A DNA stretch of 64,000 bases from Mesostigma viride (lineage: Eukaryota > Streptophyta > Mesostigmatophyceae > Mesostigmatales > Mesostigmataceae): assembly GCA_009746045.1 (NCBI GenBank), contig RPFO01000065.1, forward strand, positions 8,184,741 through 8,248,740, in the 5' to 3' direction. Shown one piece after another: positions 46,211 to 55,603 of the stretch. The notes beneath the pieces are model-generated. The model was not told the DNA's origin, ran no database searches, and worked only from the letters and a program-made list of their open reading frames with translations. A program made the position numbers and the translations under genes. Every line of letters begins with the position of its first letter. The first letter of the stretch is position 1.

Positions 46211-47990
46211 ATTTTTAGTAGCTACCATCCACGTTGCGGCAAAAGATACCATTTTTTTGTTTCGGCAATAATGAAGATTTCTTGCAAACTATCGTCTATG
46301 CAGGAGGTAGCACGTCCGATGTTATAATCGGCAGGTAGCATGCAAACGTCGAAACGATATGAAGGGAAAAAAGCATCAAACAGGAGCACCGATTAGAAAC
46401 GCAGCAATGCGTATGTGCACATCTACACATTAACCTAACCCAGACCAACAGGCATAGCAAACCTGGAAGGGACCCAGAAACGCCAGCACACATGATCGAC
46501 AATGTGCGAGACCAAGAAACGCTCCTGGCAACAGACTTAAAGGATGGATGCCAGTGTGGATTAGGATCGGCTAAGCTGACTCTCCGAGATGCCTGCAGGT
46601 TTAGCTAGCAACGAAAGAGGAAGCAGATTTTTTATCACTCTTGCTGCTAACCATTAGAGTTCTCTGGATCGGCCAGCGGAACCATGTTGTCGCCAGTGGC
46701 TAATGCATGTTCGTCGGTCGTGCATAGCGTTTGTTTAGTTTGCCGGTTTTTTGATAGAACATTTTAGTTCAGCCTACCATCCAGATGCGGAAAGCATCAC
46801 TCTTTTTTTCGTTGTGCGGCTAAAGGCAGGACAGATTCAAACTTCCGGCACCAGGCAGGTATCAACGTAGGATTTTATAATCCAGCAGGTAGCATGCAAA
46901 CGTCGAAACGATATGGCAGCTCGTATCAGCTATGGGGTCTCTCTGCGGCTGCGCTTCTTTTTCGATGGGCGATGGGACGGTCGCAATTCGCAAACGGACG
47001 CGGCGTCACAGGGCTGAACGGTATTGAAAAAATTGGAAACGTGGCATCCTCGTTCCTCCCCACGGAACTGAAAACTGGAAGCGCGGCGCTGGTGCAAAAG
47101 CTCGATCCCATCTTTTGGAACCAAGCTAGCGGATTGGACGACATCCAATATGCCGTCACCCGTGCTTGTGGCCGCAGGTATAAAAAGAGACGACCTCCAG
47201 CCCATTTACCTGGGAACATTCGGATGTTTGGCTGACATCGTTACCATGCGTCAATGTACAATGAGGTTCTGGGTTCGATTCCTGGTGTGGTCATGGAAAT
47301 AAATTTTTTTCTGCACATCTACTGAAATCAGTCATAGCACCAAACAATCACGCTGCAGCGAGACGCTATAGCCCTGGAGCCGCTGATAAACCTGACATCC
47401 GGTACGTCTTACTATCATAGATTGCCGAACTATATAATAATAATAGTCTATACCACTTTTTCTTGTAAATGATTTACTAAATAATGATTCTATATACTTT
47501 AACATACCATATTATTAAAGTATGTGGAATTTAACCATGCTATTCACAATATATTATAAAATCTTTTGCAAAATATACTGTAATTAGTATATATATTTTC
47601 TGATAAACAATTTTATCAATGCTACTGTGTTATTTTTGTTATTCTCGCCATGCAGGTATCTGAGTGTTCTGGGAGAACTAATAAGAGAATGAGCCGCGAA
47701 GGTGAGGAAAACCTGAAATCTTTTCGTCCTTATTGGGGTCTCTCTGCAGCTAGACCATTTATAACCACAAGCAATAGCTTAAATTCAAGGGTCTCGCTGC
47801 AGCTAGACCCTCTTTATGGTTGCTATAAAATTAATGAATCAGAAGTCTGTGATTTAACAATCGCACGCCGCAATGAAGGGTCTAGCTGCAGCGAGACCCC
47901 AATCTTGGTCGGGGTATGCTAAGTTCACCACATCAGGTAATCTTTTCGTCTAACGGAAAAAGCCCCTCTAAGGGTCTAGCTGCAGCTAGA
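46211..47990. other. Region between minisatellite and transposase gene
   Basis: I recognise no gene. A direct repeat (GCAGGTAGCATGCAAACG..., about 31 bp) occurs at 46331 and 46885, with weaker similarity upstream of each. Palindrome copies lie at 46934, 47349, 47736, 47789, 47878 and 47972. At 47229-47240 and 47272-47282 the + strand has A-box-like TGGCTGACATCG and a perfect B box GGTTCGATTCC. An AT-rich patch spans 47400-47640. Confidence 0.5.
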
Positions 47991-48008
47991 CCCCAATCGT
48001 GGTAAAAA

Positions 48009-51000
48009 ATGATACACTTTCGAACTTTGTCTGTAATTGTCGCTTTTCCCAACGATACTCGATTTGCATGGATTTCGTTGTGCCGGTCGTCATGGCATGC
48101 AGCACGCGAACGGGTGGGAGTTTTCGCCCTTGCGTCCGGTCGTCCAGGATTCAGTGCAATTAAGTTGAACACCGGGACGAAGCAGTCAACTGGCGCAAAA
48201 AGGGTTTTCGGAGATGAGAACCAGAATCCAGCGCAGCCTGAAGCCAAGGAAGTCAAGCGGCCGGGAGAATACTCGAAATCAAAGAGGGTTATTGGGGAAT
48301 ATTTCGCTGACCAGGCGTTTGAAGCGGCTCAGGCGATGACAAAACCCGAGGGGCGGGGGCCGGCTTTCGACCAGATGATTGCTGGCTTTAACTCTAGGGC
48401 CGCTGAACTAGGTCACGGGAAGTATCATGAGGAGGCGAAAAAGCTTTACAATCAGGAGCGGATGGCAGAACTGAACAGGTTCTGGGTGGCTCGGATTAAC
48501 GGCTTTTTTGATGGTCTGACCAAAAGCGACGCAGACAGAGACGTCAGGATGGTGCTGATGTCCACGCTTTACTGTGGTGACGACTTGGAGAAGGAGTTTT
48601 CGGCCGCGGAGTTGGAGAACCTGACGGGGATGGACGCCAAGAAGATTCGCGGAATTCGCGCGATACGAAGGCAGCAGAAGTTGGACTACCTCAGACACGC
48701 GCAGGCTCGCAAGGGGCGCCCTTTGCCGCAATTCGTGATTGACGCGATAGTGGACGCGTGGATGCACGATGATGAGTCGCGCGCCTCCTCCCAGATGAAG
48801 GATGTCAAGCGCACTTACAGCAGGGAGGGTCGTGGCAATCACGGGGTGCTCGTCGCCGTTGAGGGAGCGCGCTATTACATGACCTCCAAGGAGGACATGT
48901 ACAATCACTTTCTCGAAAAGCATGCGTACTGGAACAAAAGGAGTAACCAGTATGATAAGGACGTGGGCATTCACGTGGGCTACACGACCTTCTGCAAATA
49001 CGCGCCCGATTGCATCAAGGGCAAGTGGAAGGAGAGGAACCTGTGCGCGTGTGAGAAGCACGTCACCATGCAGTCGGCCATGGGGGCGTGGACCAAGCAC
49101 TCCAATGCGAACCACGGCAAGAACTGCAAGTGTGGCGCGGAGTGTGCGGGATGCTCCAAGTACAGAGAGCCGGACGGTACTTGCGGAATGTGGAAAGCCA
49201 TTCACTCGACGGACTGGATCAAGCACTTTCACTGCCCGGTGTCCGCCGAGACTGACGGCAGGGATAACGGGCTGCGTGAAGGGGGCGGAATGGGCGGGGG
49301 GATGGAAGAGGGGGAGGGGGAAGATGAATGGCGGGGACGGGACCTGGAAGACCTCGACATTTCTGAGAGGCTGGTGGAGGACGAAGATGGGGTGCCGAGG
49401 ACGGAGAGGGTTCACCGCATACTGAAGATGGCGTGTGTGGAGGGGTTCTGTCCTGAGGAATCATGCGGCATCCATAATAACTGGGTGCAGTGTGATCGGG
49501 ACAAGAATTCCACGGAGATTCTGAATTGGTTCAAGTTCGAGATGGTGGAGCAGACTGTGACCCGACGGGTGAATGTGAGTTGGTTTCGATTTTATTTCTC
49601 CGTTAATATGTTGTTGACTTTTTTTTTTGTGACCTATAGCTGCAGCGAGACCCTTTGTGAGTTGCAGTTATCTTATCGAAATGCGATTTTATTGCAAATC
49701 GAAACTGTCTGCGGACCTTTGCGAAACAGGGCGAGACCGATGGCAGGGCGGCGAAGAAGGTGAAGCGGCCCGAGCAAGTCCAAATGAGGTCCACCCCAGC
49801 TGAGCTGCGGGACGAGATTCTTAAGATGTGGGACAAGTTCACCGTGCACTGCTTTACGGCCTGGTCGCAGGCGGATACAATCAAGGATCGGGAGAAGAAT
49901 CTGAGAGAGGGGGACGTGCTCGTGCACGGCGACTGGGCCGAGAACTACGAGAACAGCAGCTACGTCCAACTGCAGTCGCAGTACTTCCACAAGCGCAGCC
50001 ACATCCTGATGCCCATGATCGTGCGTTATCGGCTCAACGGCGAGCTGGAAAAGCGCGTCTTCTTTTTCCTGGGGGATTCCAGTATCAAGCGGGGCGAGCG
50101 CGCACTCGTATACGCTCTTCGCAAGATTCTGGAAACCCTGCGGGTAGAAGTAGGGGTAGAGGTGCGAAACCTGTACATGTGCTCGGACAACTGCGCGGTG
50201 CAGTTTAAGTCCAGGTACGTGATTAACCAGATTAACGGTCTGCTCATGGGGGATCCCGACCTGCAGGCCTTTGAGTTCCACTACATGGGGGAGCAGCATG
50301 GGAAGGGGGAGGTGGATGGTCAAGGAGCGAAGTGCAAGTGCGTCTTGAGGGAAATGCAGAGGATTCCCGAAAACCAGCACATACTTGAGACCCACCAGCT
50401 AGTCGCCTACTTGAACCAGAACTGGCAGGGCGGCAAGACATCGAGCAGGGAGTCGGCCCGCGCGCGGGCCGAGAACGTCACTCGCCACTTCTTCCTTTTA
50501 CCCCCGGTACGGAATTGTGTGTTATTTCAGGTTTTAAGACGTCAACTGCCGCTGTTCTATAAAAATTCAAACCCAATAAAGGTATCTCTGCAGAGAGACC
50601 CTATATACTGTCAATGGGTTGCTTTTCTTTTAGGTATGAAATTTCGCTTGTTCTATCGGTATGAAGGGGTCTCTCTGCAGCTATACCCTGTGTCGAATTT
50701 CGATCACTTGATATCTTGTCGTACGTTGTTATTATGATTCGAATGGGGTCTCTCTGCAGCTATACCCTGTGTCGAATTTCGATCACTTAATATCTTGTCG
50801 TACGTTGTTATTATGATTCGAATGGGGTCTCTCTGCAGCTATACCCTGTGTCGAATTTTGATCACTTGATGTCTTGTCGTTATTTTTTTTTTTAAGGGGT
50901 CTCTCTGCAGCTATACCCTGTTTTATTGATTTTTGGTCAATTTTGCTAACTTGAACGGTATTCTTTTTGCCCTAACTATTTGATGACAGGACGTCGAGTC

Positions 51001-51735
51001 CGGCCGACGCGCGGAGGTGAGGAGGTGCCTGGCATCAAGAAGGCGCATTGGTGGCGACTGGACAAGTCCGACCCTGGCCTTTTGATGATTAGGCGCTATT
51101 CCTGCTACTGTCCGCCCTGTTTGGCTGGGCGGTTTGAGGGATGTCTAAGCGAGTGGTCGTTTATCATCGAGTTCAATGATGCAGGAAGCTCGATGAAAAC
51201 TGTCCGTTTGCTGCCACCGAGCCAGCCCAACCCTCCGGTTCGCATGGTGACGCGGGGGGAGCAGCTGAAGGACAAGCGGGAGGCGATGGGCCGGCAGATG
51301 AGACTCCACGACTATGTGGCAGTTCCATCGGACAAGGACACGGATCACGATCCCATCCACCCGTTCTGGTTGGCTGAGGTTGTAAGCGAAGCCGGGCCGA
51401 TCGTGTTAGACGAGAACTTCGAGAGGTGGGTCGAGGGCCGGAACGGACGGGAGAAGGAGCTGTTCCTCGCCGGGAACGGCATTCTTCCCGTTCGGATTTG
51501 GAAGCGGGATAAGCATGACCCCCTGCATTTCACGCTCAACGTTGAGGATTGGCCACCGTCACGCCAGCCCGAGCTTGTGAATTGCTATCTCTGCGTCGCT
51601 CCGGCTCTCCGGCTAGAAGCACGCGTGCGCAGCGACGGAATGTGTGCCGACATCAGGATGAGCAAGGAGCTCGACAAGTGGCTTACTGCGCTGGTGATCA
51701 AGGATGAAGCCCCGGAGGGGCCGGCACCGACTTAA
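48009..51735 (+). CDS. Transposase-like gene of insertion B (three exons)
   Basis: Exon 1 ends at 49568 and exon 2 runs 49730-50506. Exon 3 starts near 50990 and stops at 51735; its border phase is unresolved. The intron 49569-49729 is GT...AG and phase 0. Exon 1 carries two cysteine-rich clusters (CKYAPDCIKGKW...CKCGAECAGC and CVEGFCPEESC), likely zinc-binding DNA-recognition modules. Exon 2 has a DWAENY block (from 49931), MCSDNCAVQFKSRY (Asp at 50186) and QHGKGEVDGQG (about 50296), the order of acidic residues of an RNase H-fold DDE transposase. From memory, a family of uncharacterised transposase-like proteins shares DF(A/S)ENY, SDG..SQYKN and HGKG..DG. Exon 3 adds a Cys-rich motif (RRYSCYCPPC). 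The start at 48009 is a guess; an upstream exon is possible. Confidence 0.75.
49569..49729 (+). other. Intron 1 of the transposase-like gene
   Basis: The intron is 161 nt, with donor GTGAAT and acceptor GAAACAG, and joins two frames in phase 0. It contains a half palindrome, CTGCAGCGAGACCC. Confidence 0.75.
50507..50989 (+). repeat. Intron 2 of the transposase-like gene, with 79-bp tandem palindrome units
   Basis: The intron holds one palindrome at 50581, then four copies starting at 50667, 50746, 50825 and 50897. The first three are parts of a 79-bp tandem unit (palindrome plus GTCGAATTTCGATCACTTGA and spacer). The donor GTACGG and acceptor GATGACAG do not give matching phase as read, so one border or one base is wrong. 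Confidence 0.65.
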
Positions 51736-52556
51736 ACAAGAAATTGGGGTCTCGCTGCGGGTAGACGACGCCCTAGTTTCGGCTCGTATTATATCTTTAG
51801 AGTGGGGCTTCAGTAGGGTGTAAAAAGGTGGCCGCATATATTGTATATATTTTTCGAGATCTTTCTGAGGTCAAGTTTAAGGGTAGTTGATAATTTTTTG
51901 CGGCCTTCAATTAACAGTTATTTTTTACTGCAACATAATTTTATGCTGTATATTTAAATAATGATAAGGATTTCGATATTTTTTTGCACAATCTATTCGA
52001 CATTTGTTTCTGCATGTCGAGAATTTATTGCTCCACCCCCACAAAAAAAATCGTTCCGGAACTGTTCGAAGCGAATAGCACTGACAGGATTCGAACCCGG
52101 GTCCACCTTAATGTTCGGAGTGAGGTAGGCCAGCCATCATGTTCCGCACTCAAATCTGGCTCGGGTCCGATCCCTCCATTGCTCTTCGCTTCGAACAGCT
52201 CCGGAACAAGTTAGGTGTGGGGTTGGAGCAATAAATACTTATTTGCCGGGCGCAGTTGTCATTCCGCCTAGTACAATTGCGTCACTAGTACAATTTTTGT
52301 CTGGGTACGGTACGAACCAATAACGCAATATTTAGTATCTAATCGCCGCTGCTCTTGCTGAATTTTATCCGGAAGCTGAAAAAGGTGTCCGGTGAAGCGA
52401 ATACTAGTGACTGGTGGTCGTGCCCTTCCATTACTCCTTATCGACAAATTTTGGGTTCTACCTGCAGTTATAACCCTTGCGCGTCTGGCTGTCGGGGTCA
52501 CCAATTTCCTGTCGATTGCAAGCAGCCAACCTTGCCGAAATTTAACACTGTCACAA
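51736..52556. other. Non-coding region with a 212-bp inverted-repeat element
   Basis: A degenerate palindrome follows the transposase stop at 51747. At 52024-52235 an element has imperfect inverted ends of about 55 bp (TTTATTGCTCC... and GTTCCGGA.CTGTTCGAAGCG). Its interior has a minus-strand B box GGTTCGAATCC at 52087-52097. A degenerate palindrome is at 52453. No gene is seen. Confidence 0.6.
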
Positions 52557-52994
52557 ATGGAGCAGAGCAATATTTTCGGTTCTCAGCATACCTATGTGAT
52601 GGTCGACAAAAATGAGCACGCTGCAAACATCAGAATTGATGTAGAGTTGCTCGGACCTTCTGCACAGTGGGGTGCAGGTGTCATTGCGTTCGGCAATGGC
52701 ATGATCGATCTGGTGCCACCCGATTCAGATTTGAACCCTGCTTACCAATGCGTGCCTGACAATCAGGCGAGAGTGGTGGTGGAGAGCACGGAAATTCCGG
52801 GCTCTCCCAATGTATCAATGATGCGCCTGAGGGCCGAGGCCCAGCAGGAGTTCCTGGCTGCTGCGGAGAACGGCGGGGCCAAGTGGAACACCAAAATGTA
52901 TACAGGCGAGCCTCCCAACTACAGGGGAGACCAGTACCAGGGAGTGTACTCCTTCGGCGATTTTGACATCGACGGATGGGGCACCTTTTTCTAG
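52557..52994 (+). CDS. Short unknown frame near the right end of insertion B
   Basis: ATG 52557 opens 145 codons starting MEQSNIFGSQHTYVMVD and ending YSFGDFDIDGWGTFF. The residue mix is that of a real protein (GPSAQWGAGVIAFGNGMIDL). It could be a small accessory protein or a further exon; a possible ATG lies 165 bases upstream in the same frame. No family is recognised. Confidence 0.45.
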   Translation: MEQSNIFGSQHTYVMVDKNEHAANIRIDVELLGPSAQWGAGVIAFGNGMIDLVPPDSDLNPAYQCVPDNQARVVVESTEIPGSPNVSMMRLRAEAQQEFLAAAENGGAKWNTKMYTGEPPNYRGDQYQGVYSFGDFDIDGWGTFF

Positions 52995-53378
52995 GCGCAA
53001 TGCCTAAGTTGTCAAATACTCCGACAATGTCAAAATTGCGAATGATAAAATTACGGACATGTGCACATATATGTACTGATTCAATAAAAACTTTCGGCAA
53101 TTTTGTTCCCGGCATTGATAATCAATAGCTGCTAGCAAGCCAAGGACTTCAAAAGTGGCAATAGATCGATGTAGGTCGTCGATAAACTTGTCTAGTCGTC
53201 ATATTTCGGTCGCAAAATTCGTGCGTGGCCTGCAGGCATCGGACAAAGTGCACGCAACAGCAGGAGTCGGTTGAGTTCGAAGCACGGCAGACACAAAATT
53301 TCGGCGCAAAGTCCGTCGGGCGAAAAATTCGCTCGGCTGCCAAATTTTCGGCAAGAATTTCGGCGCAATGTCCGGTTT
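52995..53378. other. Right subterminal region of insertion B
   Basis: No gene is seen. The words AAATTTCGGC and AAATTTTCGGC recur near 53298 and 53342, next to CGGCGCAA words, and may be subterminal protein-binding repeats. Confidence 0.4.
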
Positions 53379-53442
53379 TCGGACGATTGAAATTAGCGTT
53401 TTTTTCTTGCAAAAATCTACCCCATTCCGCGTGGGACCACCC
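53379..53442 (-). repeat. Right terminal inverted repeat of insertion B
   Basis: This is the reverse complement of the left terminus and is followed by GACA. The gypsy integrase reading resumes at 53447. Confidence 0.9.
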
Positions 53443-53995
53443 GACAAGTATTTAAACAATGCTTGGCAACAGATGTTGGCTACACACACCTTTGTGGCTC
53501 CTGGTGACCTGGTGCTCTTGGAGGCTAATCGTGTGCTACCTGAAAAGGAGCAATGCAGGAAACTGCAACCCTTGTGGAATTGGGACCTTACCCTGTCCTG
53601 GACACCTTCCACTATGGGACTGTAGTTCAAGTCCAGGTGCCTTCCCACTGGAGGCTTAAGACTAATGTGTTTCACCTGGCCCAGCTCAAGCTGTATAAAC
53701 GCAACACCTTGCAGGGACGCCTTTCTGCTCCATTACCATTTGAGCTGGATACTGAGGGGGAGAGGATATATGAAGTGGAGCAGCTGGTGGCTCACAGAGT
53801 CAAAGGAAAGGGTAGGACCAAGCAGCTGCACTGGAAAGGAGAGTTAGAGTCTACTGCCACATGGCTGTGGTTGTCTGACTTGACTCACTGCCATGAGGTG
53901 GTCCAGGAGTATTGCCAAAAGAAGGGGCTCACTCTTCCTTCTTGGTATACTGAGTTGGTGAAAACCACTGCTCCCCTTCCTATATCCCAGGACTA
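53443..53995 (+). pseudogene. pol: gypsy pol, third part: integrase C-terminus and chromodomain-like module
   Basis: After insertion B and its TSD (GACA, 53443-53446) the integrase frame resumes with KYLNNAWQQM and the VAPGDLVLLEANR block typical of gypsy integrase C-termini. One frameshift near 53545 leads into 53553-53995. There, IYEVEQLVAHRVKGKG, QLHWKG and a W-L-SDL block (about 53765-53905) match the layout of a chromodomain. Chromodomains in chromovirus integrases steer insertion to marked chromatin. The aromatic cage looks degenerate, so the call is chromodomain-like. Confidence 0.75.
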
Positions 53996-54010
53996 ACGAA
54001 TGGTTTCTTC

Positions 54011-55212
54011 GTGCATGCTGTGTGGTCCCAGATGGAGGAGGAGTTCACGTACCCCAACTTGGGCCTGGGCGCCACCACGGAGGAAGGGGTCACGGGTATG
54101 CATCCAGAGACCCCCAACCCCATGAGTTATGTGGAATCCCTGTTTGACTCTATTGTCAGGCGTGACCTTAGGAGGGGTCAGCAGATGGATACCATTAACA
54201 AGCTCTTGCATTCAGTGATCTCCAAGCAGGATAAGCTACAGGAGCTTCTTCAGGGGTTGTCCTTGTCCCAGCCCCAGATGGGGAGTGGTGTTAACATAGC
54301 TCTCAGCTCCAGCAGCACTCCCATCATTCAGATTCCTCGTCATGTGGTACCTGTCAAGAATGTGGTGGCCTATGTGGATCACAGGAAGTGCACGGGACCT
54401 TGTGAGCATTGTGAGACGCTGGCCAAGGCAGTGGCTGCCCTGCAGGGAGGAGGGGGAAGTGAGCCCTGAGGGTTATGTGGAGGAGGTCTTGTCTCAGTTG
54501 CACACCAGCCTGTATGAGATTGGCTCTCCTTTTATGGGCCACCTGTTGCACAGGATGTTTGCCTTGACTCCAGGACCTGAGATTGACATGAGACCTGCAG
54601 AGGGGCAGGATATGTTGACCACCTTGCCTGAGGCTTTGAAAGGAGCCTTCATGCAGTTCCAGCCAGCCAGTGAGCATGGGTGAGGCCTCCTACATGGAGT
54701 TGTTGGAGTTTTCAGTTCAGCAGGGAGACTTTGACTTGGCTCCTTCTTCTTCCAGCTCGGTCAAGGGGTGCTTCCCTTTGGAGACATCCAACCTTTTCTG
54801 CAGCCCAGGGTTGCCTAAGTACACCATGGAGCTCAAGGTTCGTCTGACCCCATTGAGGGCCCCTCAATGGGGTCACGGTGTTGGCAACACGGTGTTGGTG
54901 CCTTTGATAGGTGCTAAGTGGTCAGTGGTCAAGACCTTTCTCCAGTTCTGGTGGGCGTACAGGTCATGGGTGAGCAGGCACAAGACGTCTTCTACTTGGG
55001 TGATGGATCCTGAAAGCCAGTCTGTGGTGCTTCTCTCCTACCCAGGGACATGCCTGCGTTATGTTGCCCAGATGGCAGCAGGGGCTGCAGAGACGTGCAT
55101 GGTGCTGCAGGTCAGCAGGAACTTGCCAGACTTGGTTCACATGGTGGAGCAGTTTCCCTTGTTTGGGACCAAGGGCAAGGATGGCGTGAATGGGGATTGG
55201 TATAGCCTGTGA
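54011..55212 (+). other. Extra reading frames between pol and the 3' LTR of the gypsy element
   Basis: Three overlapping frames (54011-54469, 54342-54683, 54670-55212) follow pol in three phases. They could be one coding region broken by two indels, since the amino-acid style stays coding-like across the joins. The first piece has a possible coiled coil (QQMDTINKLLHSVISKQDKL) and a CTGPCEHCETL cysteine cluster. No signal peptide, transmembrane helix or envelope-like feature was seen. I do not recognise the protein. Additional 3' frames occur in some plant and algal gypsy elements. Confidence 0.5.
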
Positions 55213-55589
55213 AGAACAGAGCTGAGCAGGAAGAGGATGGGGAAGGATGAGGGAAGAGCATGGAAGGTGCTTTGGATTGTGGTGTGAGGGGGGATTCCAG
55301 GATGGATGATGGGGGGGGGCTCCAGTCCAGTTCTGATGTTCCAGTCCAGAGTTCCAGGTTCCAGGATGCTGAATGGAAGACCTTGTATTATGAGATGTGT
55401 TTATCTGGATTTATAGTAGATAAGGTAGAGACTTGTCTGCTGTAGAAACCTGTGACTAGATGTTTATGAGATAGGAGGCCCTGTTTCCAGGGATGTAAAA
55501 ACCCATCTGCTTTTCCCAAGAGATGGTGGATTTCTGTTCAATGTTCCTCTGCCTTCAAGAGTTGGCTATTGGACCTGGGAGGTCCAGTT

Positions 55590-55603
55590 TTGAGGGGGAG
55601 ATA
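55590..55603 (+). promoter_or_regulatory. Polypurine tract
   Basis: The run TGAGGGGGAGATA lies directly before the TGTAAC start of the 3' LTR. It is the expected primer site for plus-strand DNA synthesis in LTR retrotransposons. Confidence 0.8.

Larger units (their letters stand above)
37368..52476. repeat. Dispersed PstI-centred palindrome family, about 26 copies
   Basis: The 22-bp site is the half GGGTCTMGCTG followed by its mirror CAGCKAGACCC, centred on CTGCAG. Copies start at 37368, 37438, 38791 (degenerate), 39436 (degenerate), 39893, 41241, 42608, 42673, 42785, 42892, 42999, 43050 (degenerate), 46934 (degenerate), 47349 (half), 47736, 47789, 47878, 47972, 49634 (half), 50581, 50667, 50746, 50825, 50897, 51747 (degenerate) and 52453 (degenerate). 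They lie in introns of both genes, in both presumed promoter regions, and just after the transposase stop. None was seen in a firmly placed exon, or outside insertion B. Confidence 0.85.
33745..53442. mobile_element. Insertion B: 19.7-kb autonomous-looking DNA transposon nested in gypsy integrase
   Basis: The left end GGGTGGTCCCACGCGG... (33745-33817) is matched inverted at 53379-53442. The first 24 bases are identical and the next block (GCAAGAAAAAAACGCTA, then TTTCAATCGTCCGA) nearly so. The 4-bp duplication GACA flanks it (33741-33744, 53443-53446). Removing the element and one GACA rejoins the gypsy integrase codons LHAQD and KYLNNAW. The element carries a transposase-like gene on + (48009-51735), a long unknown gene on - (34039-42482), a short frame (52557-52994), a two-orientation minisatellite and dispersed palindromes. 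From memory, 4-bp TSDs are reported for Sola-type elements; I do not assign the superfamily. Confidence 0.9.

Noticed and set aside
43282-46211. Tyr/Gly/Cys-rich minus-strand frames over the central minisatellite
   Set aside because: They follow from the 30-bp unit and are broken by frequent indels; no sign of selection on protein.
46894-47235. 113-codon frame at 46894-47235 as a gene
   Set aside because: It starts inside a direct repeat, overlaps a degenerate palindrome, and shows no motif or splice context.
33745-53442. Helitron or Maverick/Polinton identity for insertion B
   Set aside because: A Helitron lacks TIRs and TSDs; no DNA polymerase B, packaging ATPase or capsid gene is seen, and the TSD is 4 bp rather than the 6 bp expected for Mavericks.
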